From Trifolium pratense (Eukaryota; Streptophyta; Magnoliopsida; Fabales; Fabaceae): 64,000 bases of DNA. Shown in pieces: positions 23,698 to 34,039 of the stretch; position 1 is the first letter of the stretch, and every line of letters begins with the position of its first letter. The stretch lies in assembly GCF_020283565.1 (NCBI RefSeq), contig NC_060064.1, forward strand, positions 24,696,337 through 24,760,336, in the 5' to 3' direction. Under the pieces are notes generated by a model, which did not search any database, had not been told where the DNA came from, and was given only the letters and a program-made list of their open reading frames with translations. Both the position numbers and the translations under genes were made by a program.

Positions 23698-25301
23698 TCA
23701 AATGACTACTTTTTTGAACTTTGCCACAAAGAGTCCACTAGTTTGTGAAGTTAATGGGTCGAATCGCCATGTTTTTGGTATGTGACCACCCTTGCAAGGC
23801 CAATTTCTGGCAGCATCTATCTCTGTCAACTCTGTAGATTGAAATAAGTGTTGCAAAAACATAAATAAAACAAACACCTCAAGCAATAAGGGACATTAAG
23901 CAAATACCATGTATATGATCCAAGGAGTAATACCAAATTATGCCCACTAAACTGATTATGCAAGTTTAGCTTGTCACTGTCCTACATTTTCCCTTCAAAA
24001 AGAAGGTTTTGAGGATAGAGACAGTAGGAATCCAAGAATGAGGATTTTCTACAAGAAAAACATAATACTATTTGACAACTGACAAGCACACTGAACCTGC
24101 TAATCATATCACTACGGAATAACAAGAGAATTAAATAAATTTGTTAGTCCATAAAAATCACTATTGGTCAACCTCAGTCCCTGTTAAACTGTTATTCAGT
24201 TTTAGTCTCAGAAACTTATATAAACTGTGTGTTTTTAATTCCTATTAAGGACTGAAAACAAAGTTGTTAATTTGTTATGTATACAGAACCAAAAATGGAA
24301 GAAAATTTTTTGGAAACTAAAGTTGAAAGATCATAATTTTTTTAAGGCTACAAATATATTTAACTAAAAAGAAAGAAATATCAAACTCGGACCATTTAAA
24401 ATAGGTGAAGCTTCAGACATAATTTTCAATAGGAAAGAAAGAATTTGAAGCATAAAGATTTTACCAGCAGTTATATTTTCCTTCAAGAACTGTTCCACCA
24501 CATCTTCATTTTGAGCAACAGTTAAGCTAATCAACAATATAAGGTATTTGTTAGAAAACATTACATGATATAAATTATGGCGTGTCTTTGTGTGTGTGTG
24601 TATTTTAACTGCATGCAAAAGCAAAGAAAGTAAAAGACACCTGCAAGTGCTATAGACGAGTGATCCTCCAACTTTTAGTAGTCTGAAACCATTGGTCAGA
24701 AGATTCAGCTGTAGTGAAATACAAAAGTTATATGTGGGTTAAATGAAAATGATATTTAAGAATAAAGGCAAACAAGTAAATTATATAGATCAAGAGAATA
24801 ACAAGTCATTGCCTGAAGAACATGTAAATTATCCGTCCTCTCAGCATCCAGCACACGACGTTGAAGAGTTATCCAGCCCCAATGTTCGAACTTCTGAATA
24901 TGTTTAACTGAACCATCATGAGTACATTCTGCATCCACAAGGACCTGAATCAAATCCCAACAGATGATAAAATTGTAAGGACAGGAGAAAGTGAAGAACT
25001 ATGCAAGTTGAATTCAAAGTAAAGCAGTAGTTACTTTATCATAGCCATAGCTTGCAATATCATTTTCAGATACAGTCTTATATAATTCTCCTTTAGTAAG
25101 ACCAATAACTCCAGAATGCCGTCCGTAATATATGAGTTCAGGAGGCTGAGACTTAGACACCACTTGTGGAGTGCCACACTTCTTTGCTTGTTTCCTCTCT
25201 TTCCATGGTCTTCTAGATGTCCACTCCTTGAACACATCCGTTCTTTCTTCCAATCTAGACTCACCTGTTTAATACTTGATTGAATGAAAACATTTCAAAA
25301 A

Positions 25302-25343
<42 letters not shown>

Positions 25344-27056
25344 TAATTATTAACAAATAAGTATGATATCAAAATTTCAGTATCATTCCAAGATTGACCA
25401 CAAAATATCAATGCCACACAACTTAAACTTCACTTACATGATTCAGAGTCGGAACGAAATCCATCAGGAATAACCGAAAATGTTGTTCCATCAGCAACAA
25501 AAAGCCTGCATCGATCACCCAGTTTATATTTCTGCAGCATTGTTCTACACGCCGCCAAACGATGCTTTGCAGCATCAACTCCAGTTACAGAGCCCGAATC
25601 ACCAAGAAGGTCTAGTATCATACAAAGTTTAGCACCTAAACATCACATTTGAAGGAAAATCCATTATAACCAATGACTTAAGAAAATCTAGAAGATTATA
25701 TACGGAGTTGCTTTTCAACTAAAAGCATCCCTAAAAAAATGTTTTTATTTAGAATTAACAGTCTTACACATGTTCTCCCTGAAATAAATCAAGTCTTGCT
25801 CTCAAAAACACTTATTTTAACATTATTATAAACAATAAGAGGTCAGATTATGAAGCACAGATACTTAAAATATGTCAAAGTATAGGTGTCCGACACGTAT
25901 CCGATATATACTCAAAAATCATCCAATAAATATTTTAAATCATTTTAAAAATATTTCCAGCATTAATTGTCATATACACCTTTGATACTTCTTACCAACT
26001 ATAGACACAATTGCCATCTGGATACGATACATCTTTGTGCATCATTGTCATACTCATTACAGATGCAAAATTGTGAGTTTTTTTGTGTCATGTTCATAGT
26101 AGAAAGAATGTACTTTTATAGATGAGCGCTGACAACACTCTTATGAATACTTTCTCTAACACTCACTCTCTAATTGGGTGAAAGCGTGAAACCAAGTGGA
26201 TCTCACCACTTTATGTGGGACCTATTTCCAAAGTAAGGGACTCACATTGATTTCAACCGATTAGAGAGTGAGTGTTGCTAGCACTCCTCATTTTTTATAT
26301 AAGCAGGGGAAAGATATGTAACTAAAAGAGCGTTCGGAAAGGAGACAATTGGACTTTCAACTCATAATCATTGGGAATTTGAAAACAAACACAAACTACC
26401 CCTACTTCTTATGATCAAAAGTACATTTTTGTAAATTGTTATCATCATATGTTAACCATTGAAATTGAAATGTTTATATATTTATAAGCAATTAGCAATG
26501 TGAATATAACATTGATTGAGCAGAGAAATATCTACCAGGAGCAGCACATAGGTCCAACACATGATCCCCTGGTTCTATACCTAAAGCCATAACAGCAGCT
26601 CCAGAAGATGCATCAATTCCATATATCTAATGCAACACAATCAACCATAATCAATAACAAAAAAAAACTAAGCATAAAAAAAATGGAAATAAATCCAAAA
26701 GAATTCAGTTACCTTTCCTTCTTGGTATGCCTTAGAGCTAGCAATTTGAATATTCGGTGGAAGACTGTAAAACCCTAACAACCATTCCAATTTCTCGGGT
26801 TTACATTTAACTTCTGATTCAACTTCTTCAATGCAATATTCGAAACCAGGTTTTAACCTTTTCACCGAAAATTGAAAAAGTGGTAAGAAGTGAGGAATTG
26901 AAAGAAGATGAAAGCATGAAGAGTGAAAAGTGGAATATACCGAATGTATCTTGGAGTGGAATCAATTGAAGTGTAAATGGATGGATCGACTCCGTTGGAT
27001 TCTAAGAAGTGAAGAAAAGCATCTGGTAGTGACGCCGTTGCAGCGGCGGGATCCAT
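23698..27056 (-). CDS. NSUN (NOL1/NOP2/Sun) family RNA cytosine-5 methyltransferase
   Basis: Predicted to methylate RNA cytosines at C5 using S-adenosylmethionine. Nine exons (minus strand): 27056-26941, 26857-26713, 26626-26536, 25635-25438, 25264-25035, 24944-24813, 24708-24641, 24526-24465, 23831-23698. They total 1176 nt with every phase consistent, giving 391 aa. SAM-binding motif I is DLCAAPGAK (112-120), and 'VTGVDAAKHRL' follows. Motif IV reads VDAECTHDGS (C267), where most family members have a Pro-Cys pair. Motif VI is YSTCSLT with the presumed catalytic C326. The C-terminus is 'RFDPLTSQTSGLFVAKF'. All introns are GT-AG except intron 6, which is GC-AG (CAG/GCAATG at 24812). The start is the only in-frame ATG ahead of 'DPAAATASLPDAF'. 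It is most like a short plant NSUN paralogue without a PUA domain; the RNA substrate cannot be read from sequence. Confidence 0.93.
23832..24464 (-). other. Intron 8 of the methyltransferase gene
   Basis: The donor is CTG/GTAAAATC and the acceptor is CTACAG/AGTTGAC. The intron is 633 bp and contains a weak 'ggtcaacctcagtccctg' stretch that may be a decayed MITE arm. No other gene is seen inside it. Confidence 0.75.
25304..25342. repeat. (AAT)n microsatellite in intron 4 of the methyltransferase gene
   Basis: About 13 uninterrupted AAT units lie between exons 4 and 5. Confidence 0.9.
26121..26290. mobile_element. MITE in intron 3 of the methyltransferase gene
   Basis: 'gatgagcgctgacaacactc' faces 'gagtgttgctagcactcctca'. 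The right arm on the minus strand (TGAGGAGTGCTAGCAACACTC) matches the MITE at 2135-2317, so it is the same family but older, with diverged arms. It does not touch either splice site. Confidence 0.65.
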
Positions 27057-27139
27057 AGTTGTTGACAACAGCTTCAAAAACCTGTCGTTTTAGAGCGGTG
27101 GCAAACCATATCGTAAATTCAATAACGAGAATACACAAT

Positions 27140-28455
27140 ACATTTATGATTTTTTCTACTCACACCCCAAAAAAATCTAGTTACACCAAAATTTTATCAA
27201 AATTTAATCAAAATACAAAAATTGCCCTACTTTATATAAATTTTTAAAAACAGTTTCTCATCTTTTATTCTATTTCTAATGCTTCTGCGCTTCACTGTTC
27301 TCTCTCTCATAAACCCAATATTTTCTCTCTCACAAACCCCATTCTTGCACGATGAACTGCTAACATAGTAAATTTCACGTTTTATTGCTTAAGTTAGTGA
27401 ATGACTGAATGTAAACTTAGTTTTCTTGCACGATGAACTGCTAATGCTAAATCTAAATTCACATAGTGGAAAATAGATTTTTCAAATCATAGTAAATTGA
27501 GTTTACATAACTTAAGTAAACTCAGTTCACATAATCTTATGTAAACTCGGTTTACACTTACATCAATAACAGGTAAACTGAGTTTACATAACCTAAGTAA
27601 ACTTAGATCACATATTCACACTCACATTCGATTTTTTTTTATTATTGATATATCATCAACTCTCATTACTTATAGTATAGCTCTCATTACTTGTAGTATA
27701 GATTTCTACAACTTACACATGATTTTCAATCGATTTAATTCTCTTTTTTCTTTCTTTCTTTCTGTAGTAAATGGACATGGAAGAAGAAAATGTTGACGCA
27801 CCTAGAGATTTCTACAACAACTTACACATGATTTTCTTTCTTCCTCTCACTATTTCATTAGGATTCTATCTCACATTATTAATTATGTGATTGTTCCTTG
27901 AGTTCTAAATTGTCCACAAAGTCGTGTTTACTTTTTTATTTTTGCCAATCTAAAACCATTGAAACAGAGTAAACAAATTTGAACAGAAGAAAAATTGAAT
28001 AATTTGAACCACGCATACATAATACGTAAACTCAGTTTACATAGGTACACCAACAAACTCAGTTTACGTCGGTACGTCAAATGAATTCACGTTAACCACA
28101 TCAAACCCAGAAAATCATAACGATGGAACTCAAAATCAACCTAATTTCATAAGGAACTTGTAGCAGATTCACAATCGAACTCAAATAAATTGCAGAATCA
28201 TGAATTGGCAACTCACCTTTCAAATTGAGATTCAGAAGTGTAGATGGAGATGAACGCGACGGAGATTTAAGCGGCGGGGATGAACGGCAACGGCGGTTTA
28301 AGCGACGGCGACGGCAGCTTGAGTGTTTTTGGTGTGAACTAGTATTAACGAGAAAGCAGATGGAGTATTGAAAATTTAATTTATTGTAAGGGTATTTTAG
28401 TCAATCTGGGGTGTAATCTGATTTTTTTGGAGTGTGGGTAGAAAAATTCTACATT
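27140..28455. mobile_element. Long-TIR (Mutator-like) element upstream of the methyltransferase gene
   Basis: The left end ATTTTTTCTACTCACACCCC and the right end (inverse of AGAATTTTTCTACCCACACTCC) frame about 1.3 kb, followed on each side by 'aaaaaaatc' and 'ttacacc'. The flanks ACATTTATG and ACATTTATT look like a 9-bp duplication with one mismatch. The interior includes CT-rich leader-like DNA, repeated GTAAACTCAGTTTAC-type palindromes, and a GC-rich block (28240-28330) ending in a possible splice donor on the minus strand, so it may be a Pack-MULE. It starts about 85 bp from the methyltransferase ATG. Confidence 0.55.
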
Positions 28456-28487
28456 TATTTATGTTTTTTATTTGAGTTTAATTGTTG

Positions 28488-28646
28488 TACACCGTCGGTG
28501 TAAATTTTTTTTACACATACATCCAATGACGCGTTGCCACATCATTTAATGAATGTGACACATCATGTGTTTTTAATTACCATACATGATGTGTCGGTAT
28601 ATTATGGGACGCATGTGTAAAATAACTTTACACCGACGGTGCATAT
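28488..28646. mobile_element. MITE with CACCGTCGGTGTAAA termini, copy 2
   Basis: 'gtacaccgtcggtgtaaa' on the left and 'tttacaccgacggtgcat' on the right are near-perfect inverted repeats. The interior has 'gcgttgccacatcatttaatgaatg'. It is the same family as 12862-13027. Confidence 0.75.
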
Positions 28647-29044
28647 AAATTAAATTCTTTTTATTTTACCAACTAATGGAATTATCAATCGTAAATATTT
28701 ATTTTCCGTCAAAAACATCGTAAATATTTATTTAATTTTTTTAGAGTTTAATTTAATGTTGAAATATAGGCGTGGTGGGCTACAATATGCAATGCAATAC
28801 TTACTAGTTACTACCGATGAAAGTATGTAGGTTTGCAGTGGGACCATAAGACTTAGCGGTCCGCAATTGGATTAATGAATTGCGTATGCTCAATTTATTG
28901 GAAATTTCGTTGATTGTAAAGGAGATGGTAATTATGGATATCGTGTTATTGTTTGACTACTTGAAAAATATGTTCAGTCTTGATCCATCATTCGTCATGA
29001 TCTTATAAAAGATGAGTATATGCTTTGTATTATAGCATGTCGCG

Positions 29045-29635
29045 ATGGCAATTTGACTCATATTCAGTGACTACCCGCGAAAAATACTCATTATGGATAG
29101 GGTAAAAATCCGCATTTTGGGTACGGAAACGAGTATGGGTAATTACCCGCAAAAATGAACGGGTATGGATGCGGGTACGGGTACCTTAGTACCCACCCCG
29201 CCCCATACCCACATAATATATATATTTATTTTGTATATATTTTTATATAATAACATATGTATACCAATTTTTAAAAATATAACAACTATTAAATTATTAC
29301 ACATTTTTAATAAAAATATTTATTTATAATATAATACAAACACAATGTGAATATGTCAATAAAGAAATGAACTTTAACATGAGGTTGATAAATTTTTTGT
29401 TTATAATTTTCATGAGTCAACATTAAAATCTTAAAAAAAAAAATTATATTAAAACGATATGATATTTTATAATCGATTGATTTATTTTTAGCAAAATTGC
29501 GAGTAACGGGTACGGGTATGGGTACTTAGGTACCCATAGGGTATGGGGATGGGTACGGGTATTTTTTCAAACTGCGGGTATGAGGATGGGTACTATGGTA
29601 CCCTACCCATACCCTACCCATTGTCATCCCTATGA
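29045..29635. repeat. Dispersed repeat with GGGTAcGGGTA / TACCCATACCC ends
   Basis: Both ends carry iterated 'gggtacgggta' and 'taccctacccatacccta', around an AT-rich centre. The layout resembles the hAT-like elements at 17395 and 63205. I found no clean target-site duplication. Confidence 0.5.
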
Positions 29636-29659
29636 ATTGTTTGCAAGTGTTCGTATTAT

Positions 29660-30175
29660 ATAACCATTCAGGATTTTTATTTTGGGTGGGCCGCTGAAAA
29701 ATTGTAACATATAAATTAAATACTAAAATTATATTATATATAATAATTGAAGTTGTAATAAGTATAAAATTGATCTCAAGAGATGAAATGAAATAACATA
29801 AGTTTCCTCCTGTAAAAAAAAAAGTTGGTCATTCAAAAATTAAAATGCATACTTTAAGATAGTATTTACATGTACCAAGTGACTCAAAATAATTAATAAT
29901 TAAGTTTGAACTAATACTTGCATTAAATTGATCATCAAAAAATTATACTGTATTTTACTTTGCACAATAAAATTTAGAAGGACTCGAACCAGCGCCACAT
30001 TGGTGTAGGAATCCCTCTTAACCGCTCGACCACAAAAATTCTTTTAAAATAATTACGTGTTTACTATTATATATATCAAACACTTGTAATTTTATATATG
30101 CATAGGGACATTCATGTAATTTCCAATTTTTTGTGGTGGCTCACGGCCCTGCCTGACCACCCTAGCTCCGCTACT
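29660..30175. repeat. hAT-type repeat fragment with embedded tRNA-like sequence
   Basis: 'gggtgggccgctgaaaaattg' at the left and 'cggccctgcctgaccaccctagctccgctac' at the right are phrases from a common legume hAT repeat. A tRNA-like head lies on the minus strand at 29980-30035 ('gtggtcgagcggttaagag' with 'ctggttcgagtcc'). It lacks a proper acceptor stem, so I take it as SINE-like and not a tRNA gene. Confidence 0.45.
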
Positions 30176-30315
30176 ATATATAACGACGTTTAGGTATTTT
30201 CTTTTTGAGCTATGCTATATGTCGCGAGAGATTTCTCGCGAATTTTCCACGAATCCCAATTTTAAGTATATAACAACTATACTTGCTTCAAAAATAGTAT
30301 ATAACTACTATACTA

Positions 30316-30475
30316 TATAGTCACTTCCTCCGGTTCTTAATATAAAAGAGATTTTATTTTTTAAATTTATTGAGAATCTAATGTATTTAGTCCATATTAT
30401 GATTTAGATACATTAAATTTTCAATGAATCTAAAAAAGTGAAATCTCTCTTATATTAAAGATTAGATGAAATATT
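30316..30475. mobile_element. Stowaway-like MITE (CTTCCTCCGGTTCTTAATAT family)
   Basis: 'cttcctccggttcttaatataaaagaga' faces 'tctcttatattaaagattagatgaaata', with 'ttagtccatattatgatttagatac' in the centre. Degraded relatives occur at 12557-12615, 18111-18235, 21550-22175 and about 48920-49040. Confidence 0.6.
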
Positions 30476-30624
30476 TTTTTTGGTACCAATACCTAGCTAC
30501 TTAAATAGGGGAAAAACCATCCATATCCTAAGAAAAATAAAAAGAAAAATTTATGTAATTAGTTGTGTATTGTGGTATTGATTGATAATTTTTTTAATTT
30601 AATTAAAATCAATTAATTTTTATT

Positions 30625-30770
30625 GTTAGTTGTTCATGTTGTGATTGGCGCTGGACATAGTAGGAAATATTACAGTTTGATTCCCTCCAACTGCAATCAG
30701 GAGAGGACTAAAATCATTTGATGTTAGAACTGACATCCGAACCAAATTAGGCGATCTAGTAAATCGAATA
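30625..30770 (+). repeat. tRNA-derived SINE
   Basis: 'gtgattggcgctggacatag', a B-box-like 'cagtttgattccc', and the tail 'gatgttagaactgacatccgaaccaaattagg' match the copy at 46190-46315. Confidence 0.5.
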
Positions 30771-31374
30771 TTTACGATGAAAATACAAACAAAAAACTCT
30801 ACTTCAATACTTCATGTTACTAGAGTGTTGCCTCCAGAAAAAAAAATGTTACTAGAGATCATGAAAAACAAAACAAACCGTCACATGCAAACTCATTATT
30901 TTGAAGAATTTTTTTTTAAAGAAAGTCAAATTAATGCAAATCGATACACGTTGCTTGTTGTGGTATAGCGTTAGCGTTCGTGAAACATTCGCGAAAAAGT
31001 TTTTCGCTATATTAAGCATTATTGTTTCTTTTTTATAACTTAGGTCTTTATCTTTGAATACTAGTAAACAAATATAGATGATATATAATTTTTGTTTAAC
31101 AATCAAGCTAGTTACCAAAATGCAAGTAAAGTAACTTGCTGATCCTAGAGAAATACAGGAAATTCTAACACTTGTACGAGCTGTACATAATTATCTTATC
31201 TATTCTTGATGATTATTGCTTCATGCATGCTCTTATTAGTGGTCAACGGTACAAATTTTCTTTTATCCAAAATTATTATTGAGAATAAAGTAGCATTTGT
31301 AGATGTATTTCTTTTACAACTTTATACCTATACTCTTTGCTGATGAGACAAGTTATTATTAGACATAATTAAAA

Positions 31375-31862
31375 GGCTTAAATATGTGATAAGTCCCCGC
31401 AGTTTCACTTAGTTTTGATATTAGTCCCTGTAGTTTTTTTTGTTTGTTTTTCATCCCTGCAGTTTGAAACAATTTTGGTATTAGTCCCTCTGTTACTTCC
31501 AGCCGTTACAAAAAAGCCACACTTAACGGGGTGCCACGTGGCCCAATCATTATAAGCCACGTGGCACATTAAAAAACACTTTTATTAATATTTCTTTTAC
31601 CATTACTATCATTATATGTTATACCAACTATTAGTGTATTTTAAATACTGAAGGAGTTATATAAATCTAATTTTATTTTAAGTAATTTCATTTTGATTTA
31701 AACATAGACAATAGAGGATAATGAATAAACTGAAGCTTTAAATTGAAGCTTAAAAAATGACAGAGTTAAGCGTGGTGGTGGTGGTTGTGGTGGCGGTGTT
31801 CGTAGTGGTGGTGGTGGTGTGGTTGATGAAGAAGATGAAGTTGGATGGTGGTGTGGAAGAAG

Positions 31863-31893
<31 letters not shown>

Positions 31894-32224
31894 TGGTTGT
31901 TGTTGAAGAAAATGAAGGTCACAAAATCTCTCTTTCATGGCCATGGCTGCTGCTCACGAGACACTAAGCCAAACCCCTCTTTTATGCAATCATTTATTTT
32001 TCTTTACATTAAAAAAAAATTTAATGTTGTGTTTTTTAATGTGCCACGTGGCTTATATTGATTGGGCCACGTGGCACCCCGTTAAGTGTTCTTTTTTTTG
32101 TAACGGCCGGAAATAACAGAGGGACTAATACCAAAATTGTTTCAAACTGCAGGGATGAAAAACCAACAAAAAAAATTACAGCAAAACTAGGTGAAACTGC
32201 AGGGACTTATCACATATTTAAGCC
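31375..32224. mobile_element. Mutator-like foldback element with captured low-complexity DNA
   Basis: The termini GGCTTAAATATGTGATAAGT and the inverse CACATATTTAAGCC continue as arms of about 190 bp with iterated 'agtccctg(c/t)agttt'. TSDs at 31366-31374 and 32225-32233 are both TAATTAAAA (exact 9 bp). The unpaired centre (about 31690-31975) holds GTG and GAA repeats plus GC-richer sequence, listed separately. Confidence 0.88.
31695..31975 (-). pseudogene. Captured gene-like fragment in a foldback element
   Basis: On the minus strand there is a possible ATG followed by MAMKERFCDLHF, then a (Ser)n or (Leu)n run depending on frame, then Thr- or Pro-rich stretches. The composition (trinucleotide repeats, higher GC) differs from both arms. 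I do not recognise a family. It could be a captured 5' exon of a host gene or simple repeat expansion. Confidence 0.35.
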
Positions 32225-32233
32225 TAATTAAAA

Positions 32234-33660
32234 TAAATCTATATATGTCACTTGCACTAATAAACAATATAGTATGTCATTCTCACTAAACAAGAATGTT
32301 CAATGACCATTGAGTCTTATGAGTTTAATTTTTCACTATATCCCTTTTTATGTTAGTATGAATATAATTTTCTTAAAAAAAAATATTAAATTTTACTTTC
32401 AACAATACTATTTCTGGCGAAGACATTTGATCATGAATGCTTCAATAATCGTAGTAGATCAATAAAATTTCATTAACATGTTTGATAATTTTGACATAAT
32501 GTGATTTGTCGCTGTATTAAGCATTTTAATTTTTTTTACTTGGAAAAAGTTCATTTTAGATATTGTATTTTTTTATTTTGTTGAGTAAAATAAAAGATTT
32601 TGTATTTTTTGTAATTATTCTCAACATGAAATTTGTCTCTGATGACCAAGATTTTGATTTTGGGGTACAAACAAAGAAAAAAAGAGGCTACACCTAATTT
32701 GTCAAGAAATTAGCAAACACTATATAATTCTCTAGAAAATTCATTTATGTTAAGTTGCAAAAAGAAGAGATTTTATTTTGCCACCATATCCACTTATCGC
32801 GCTCCCTACATATGTTTATTTTTACTCTTCCGCTACTTAAGTAACAGATGTTATAAAAATGAAATTTTCTTATAAATGTCGTCTGCTACTTAAGTAGCGG
32901 ACATTATAAAAATAAAATATGGTAGGGTGTTTTTGGAGATGTATTCACTACATAAGTAGATAAGAGTATTTTGGTAAATTCGCAAGACACGAGAAATGGA
33001 TAGATGACAAAAGAAAATCTCAAATAAGAATCATGGATCATATACAGCAAAATGATCAACACTTTAAAAAGCTCAAGTGCCTAACAAAACATGTGAGAAA
33101 TTGCTAATCATTTGGTCTTATTTTTGGGCTCAAAAAGTGCTAAACTCAGCAATAAAGAAAATTAGAAAACAAGTACACAATTTAAATTTTTGAATCAAAA
33201 ACTACAATTTTGATCAAAATTTAGCCATTTCTCCTATTTCTGACAATTCAATCAATCTCACACTCATTTTCAAAATTAGTCTACTTGTTTATGTACCACT
33301 CATGTATTGAAGAGGTTTACACAATATTAAGCTTGAATTTTCACTACATAAAACTCATTGTTGAGTATCGCTTTAAGGTTATTGATGAATGTATATAATC
33401 AATCGAGTAGAGTGAGAGAGATCTACTTTTGAACCATACCTAAATGATTATTGTACCTTTCAATTTATATATAGACCTTCAAAACTTGGTCTCAGTTCAC
33501 ATGTTTGAGGACCAAAAAGCCTTCGTAACTAAAAGATATGAAGAAAAAATTTCCAACAAAAATGTGATCATGAAACCCTATTGGACCCACAAAAACATGA
33601 AAATAATGAACCGGAGCCAACGAAATATTCTCACTAAATTGAATTTTTGGCCTTATAATA
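32234..33660. other. Intergenic, no gene recognised
   Basis: AT-rich. The phrase 'gctacttaagtag(c/a)gga' is duplicated near 32830 and 32885. No supported exon. Confidence 0.45.
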
Positions 33661-33662
33661 TT

Positions 33663-34030
33663 CATAAATTTACGATTTTGTCCCCTTAACTTTTAAAATA
33701 GCACTTTTGATCCGCCTAACTTTCACAAACTTACGATTTAAGCTCCCTGATCAAGTCAACAGAAATGTGGCGAGTGACTCACATGTCACATCAGCATGAC
33801 TTGCCACATATGCTGACGTGACATGTGTGTCATTGTCCACGTGGCAAGATATGGTGACGTGGCATGTGAAACACTTGTCATATTTGTGTTGACTTGGTAA
33901 AAATCAGTGAAGGCCATCATTTTGCAAAAGGGGCTAAAGTTAGGGGATAAAGTGCTATTTTGAAAGTTAAGGGGTCAAAGGGTTCAAAGTCGTAAGTTTA
34001 TTAATTAAGGGGATAAAAATGCAATTTAAC
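33663..34030. mobile_element. Mutator-like foldback MITE, left end truncated
   Basis: The right terminus inverts to GGTTAAATTGCATTTTTATCCCC. The left arm starts only at 'ataaatttacgattttgtcccc', so about 20 bp of terminus are missing or replaced. The centre has paired 'cacatgtcacatcagcatgac' and 'gtgacgtggcatgtg' type repeats. No coding fragment is inside. Confidence 0.6.
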
Positions 34031-34039
34031 CTTATAGTT

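Noticed and set aside
25299..25345. Possible CRISPR-like or satellite array
   Set aside because: It is a plain AAT microsatellite. No spaced direct repeats of CRISPR type occur anywhere in the window.
29980..30035. Possible tRNA gene on the minus strand
   Set aside because: It has A- and B-box-like motifs but no matching 7-bp acceptor stem, so it is better explained as a SINE head.
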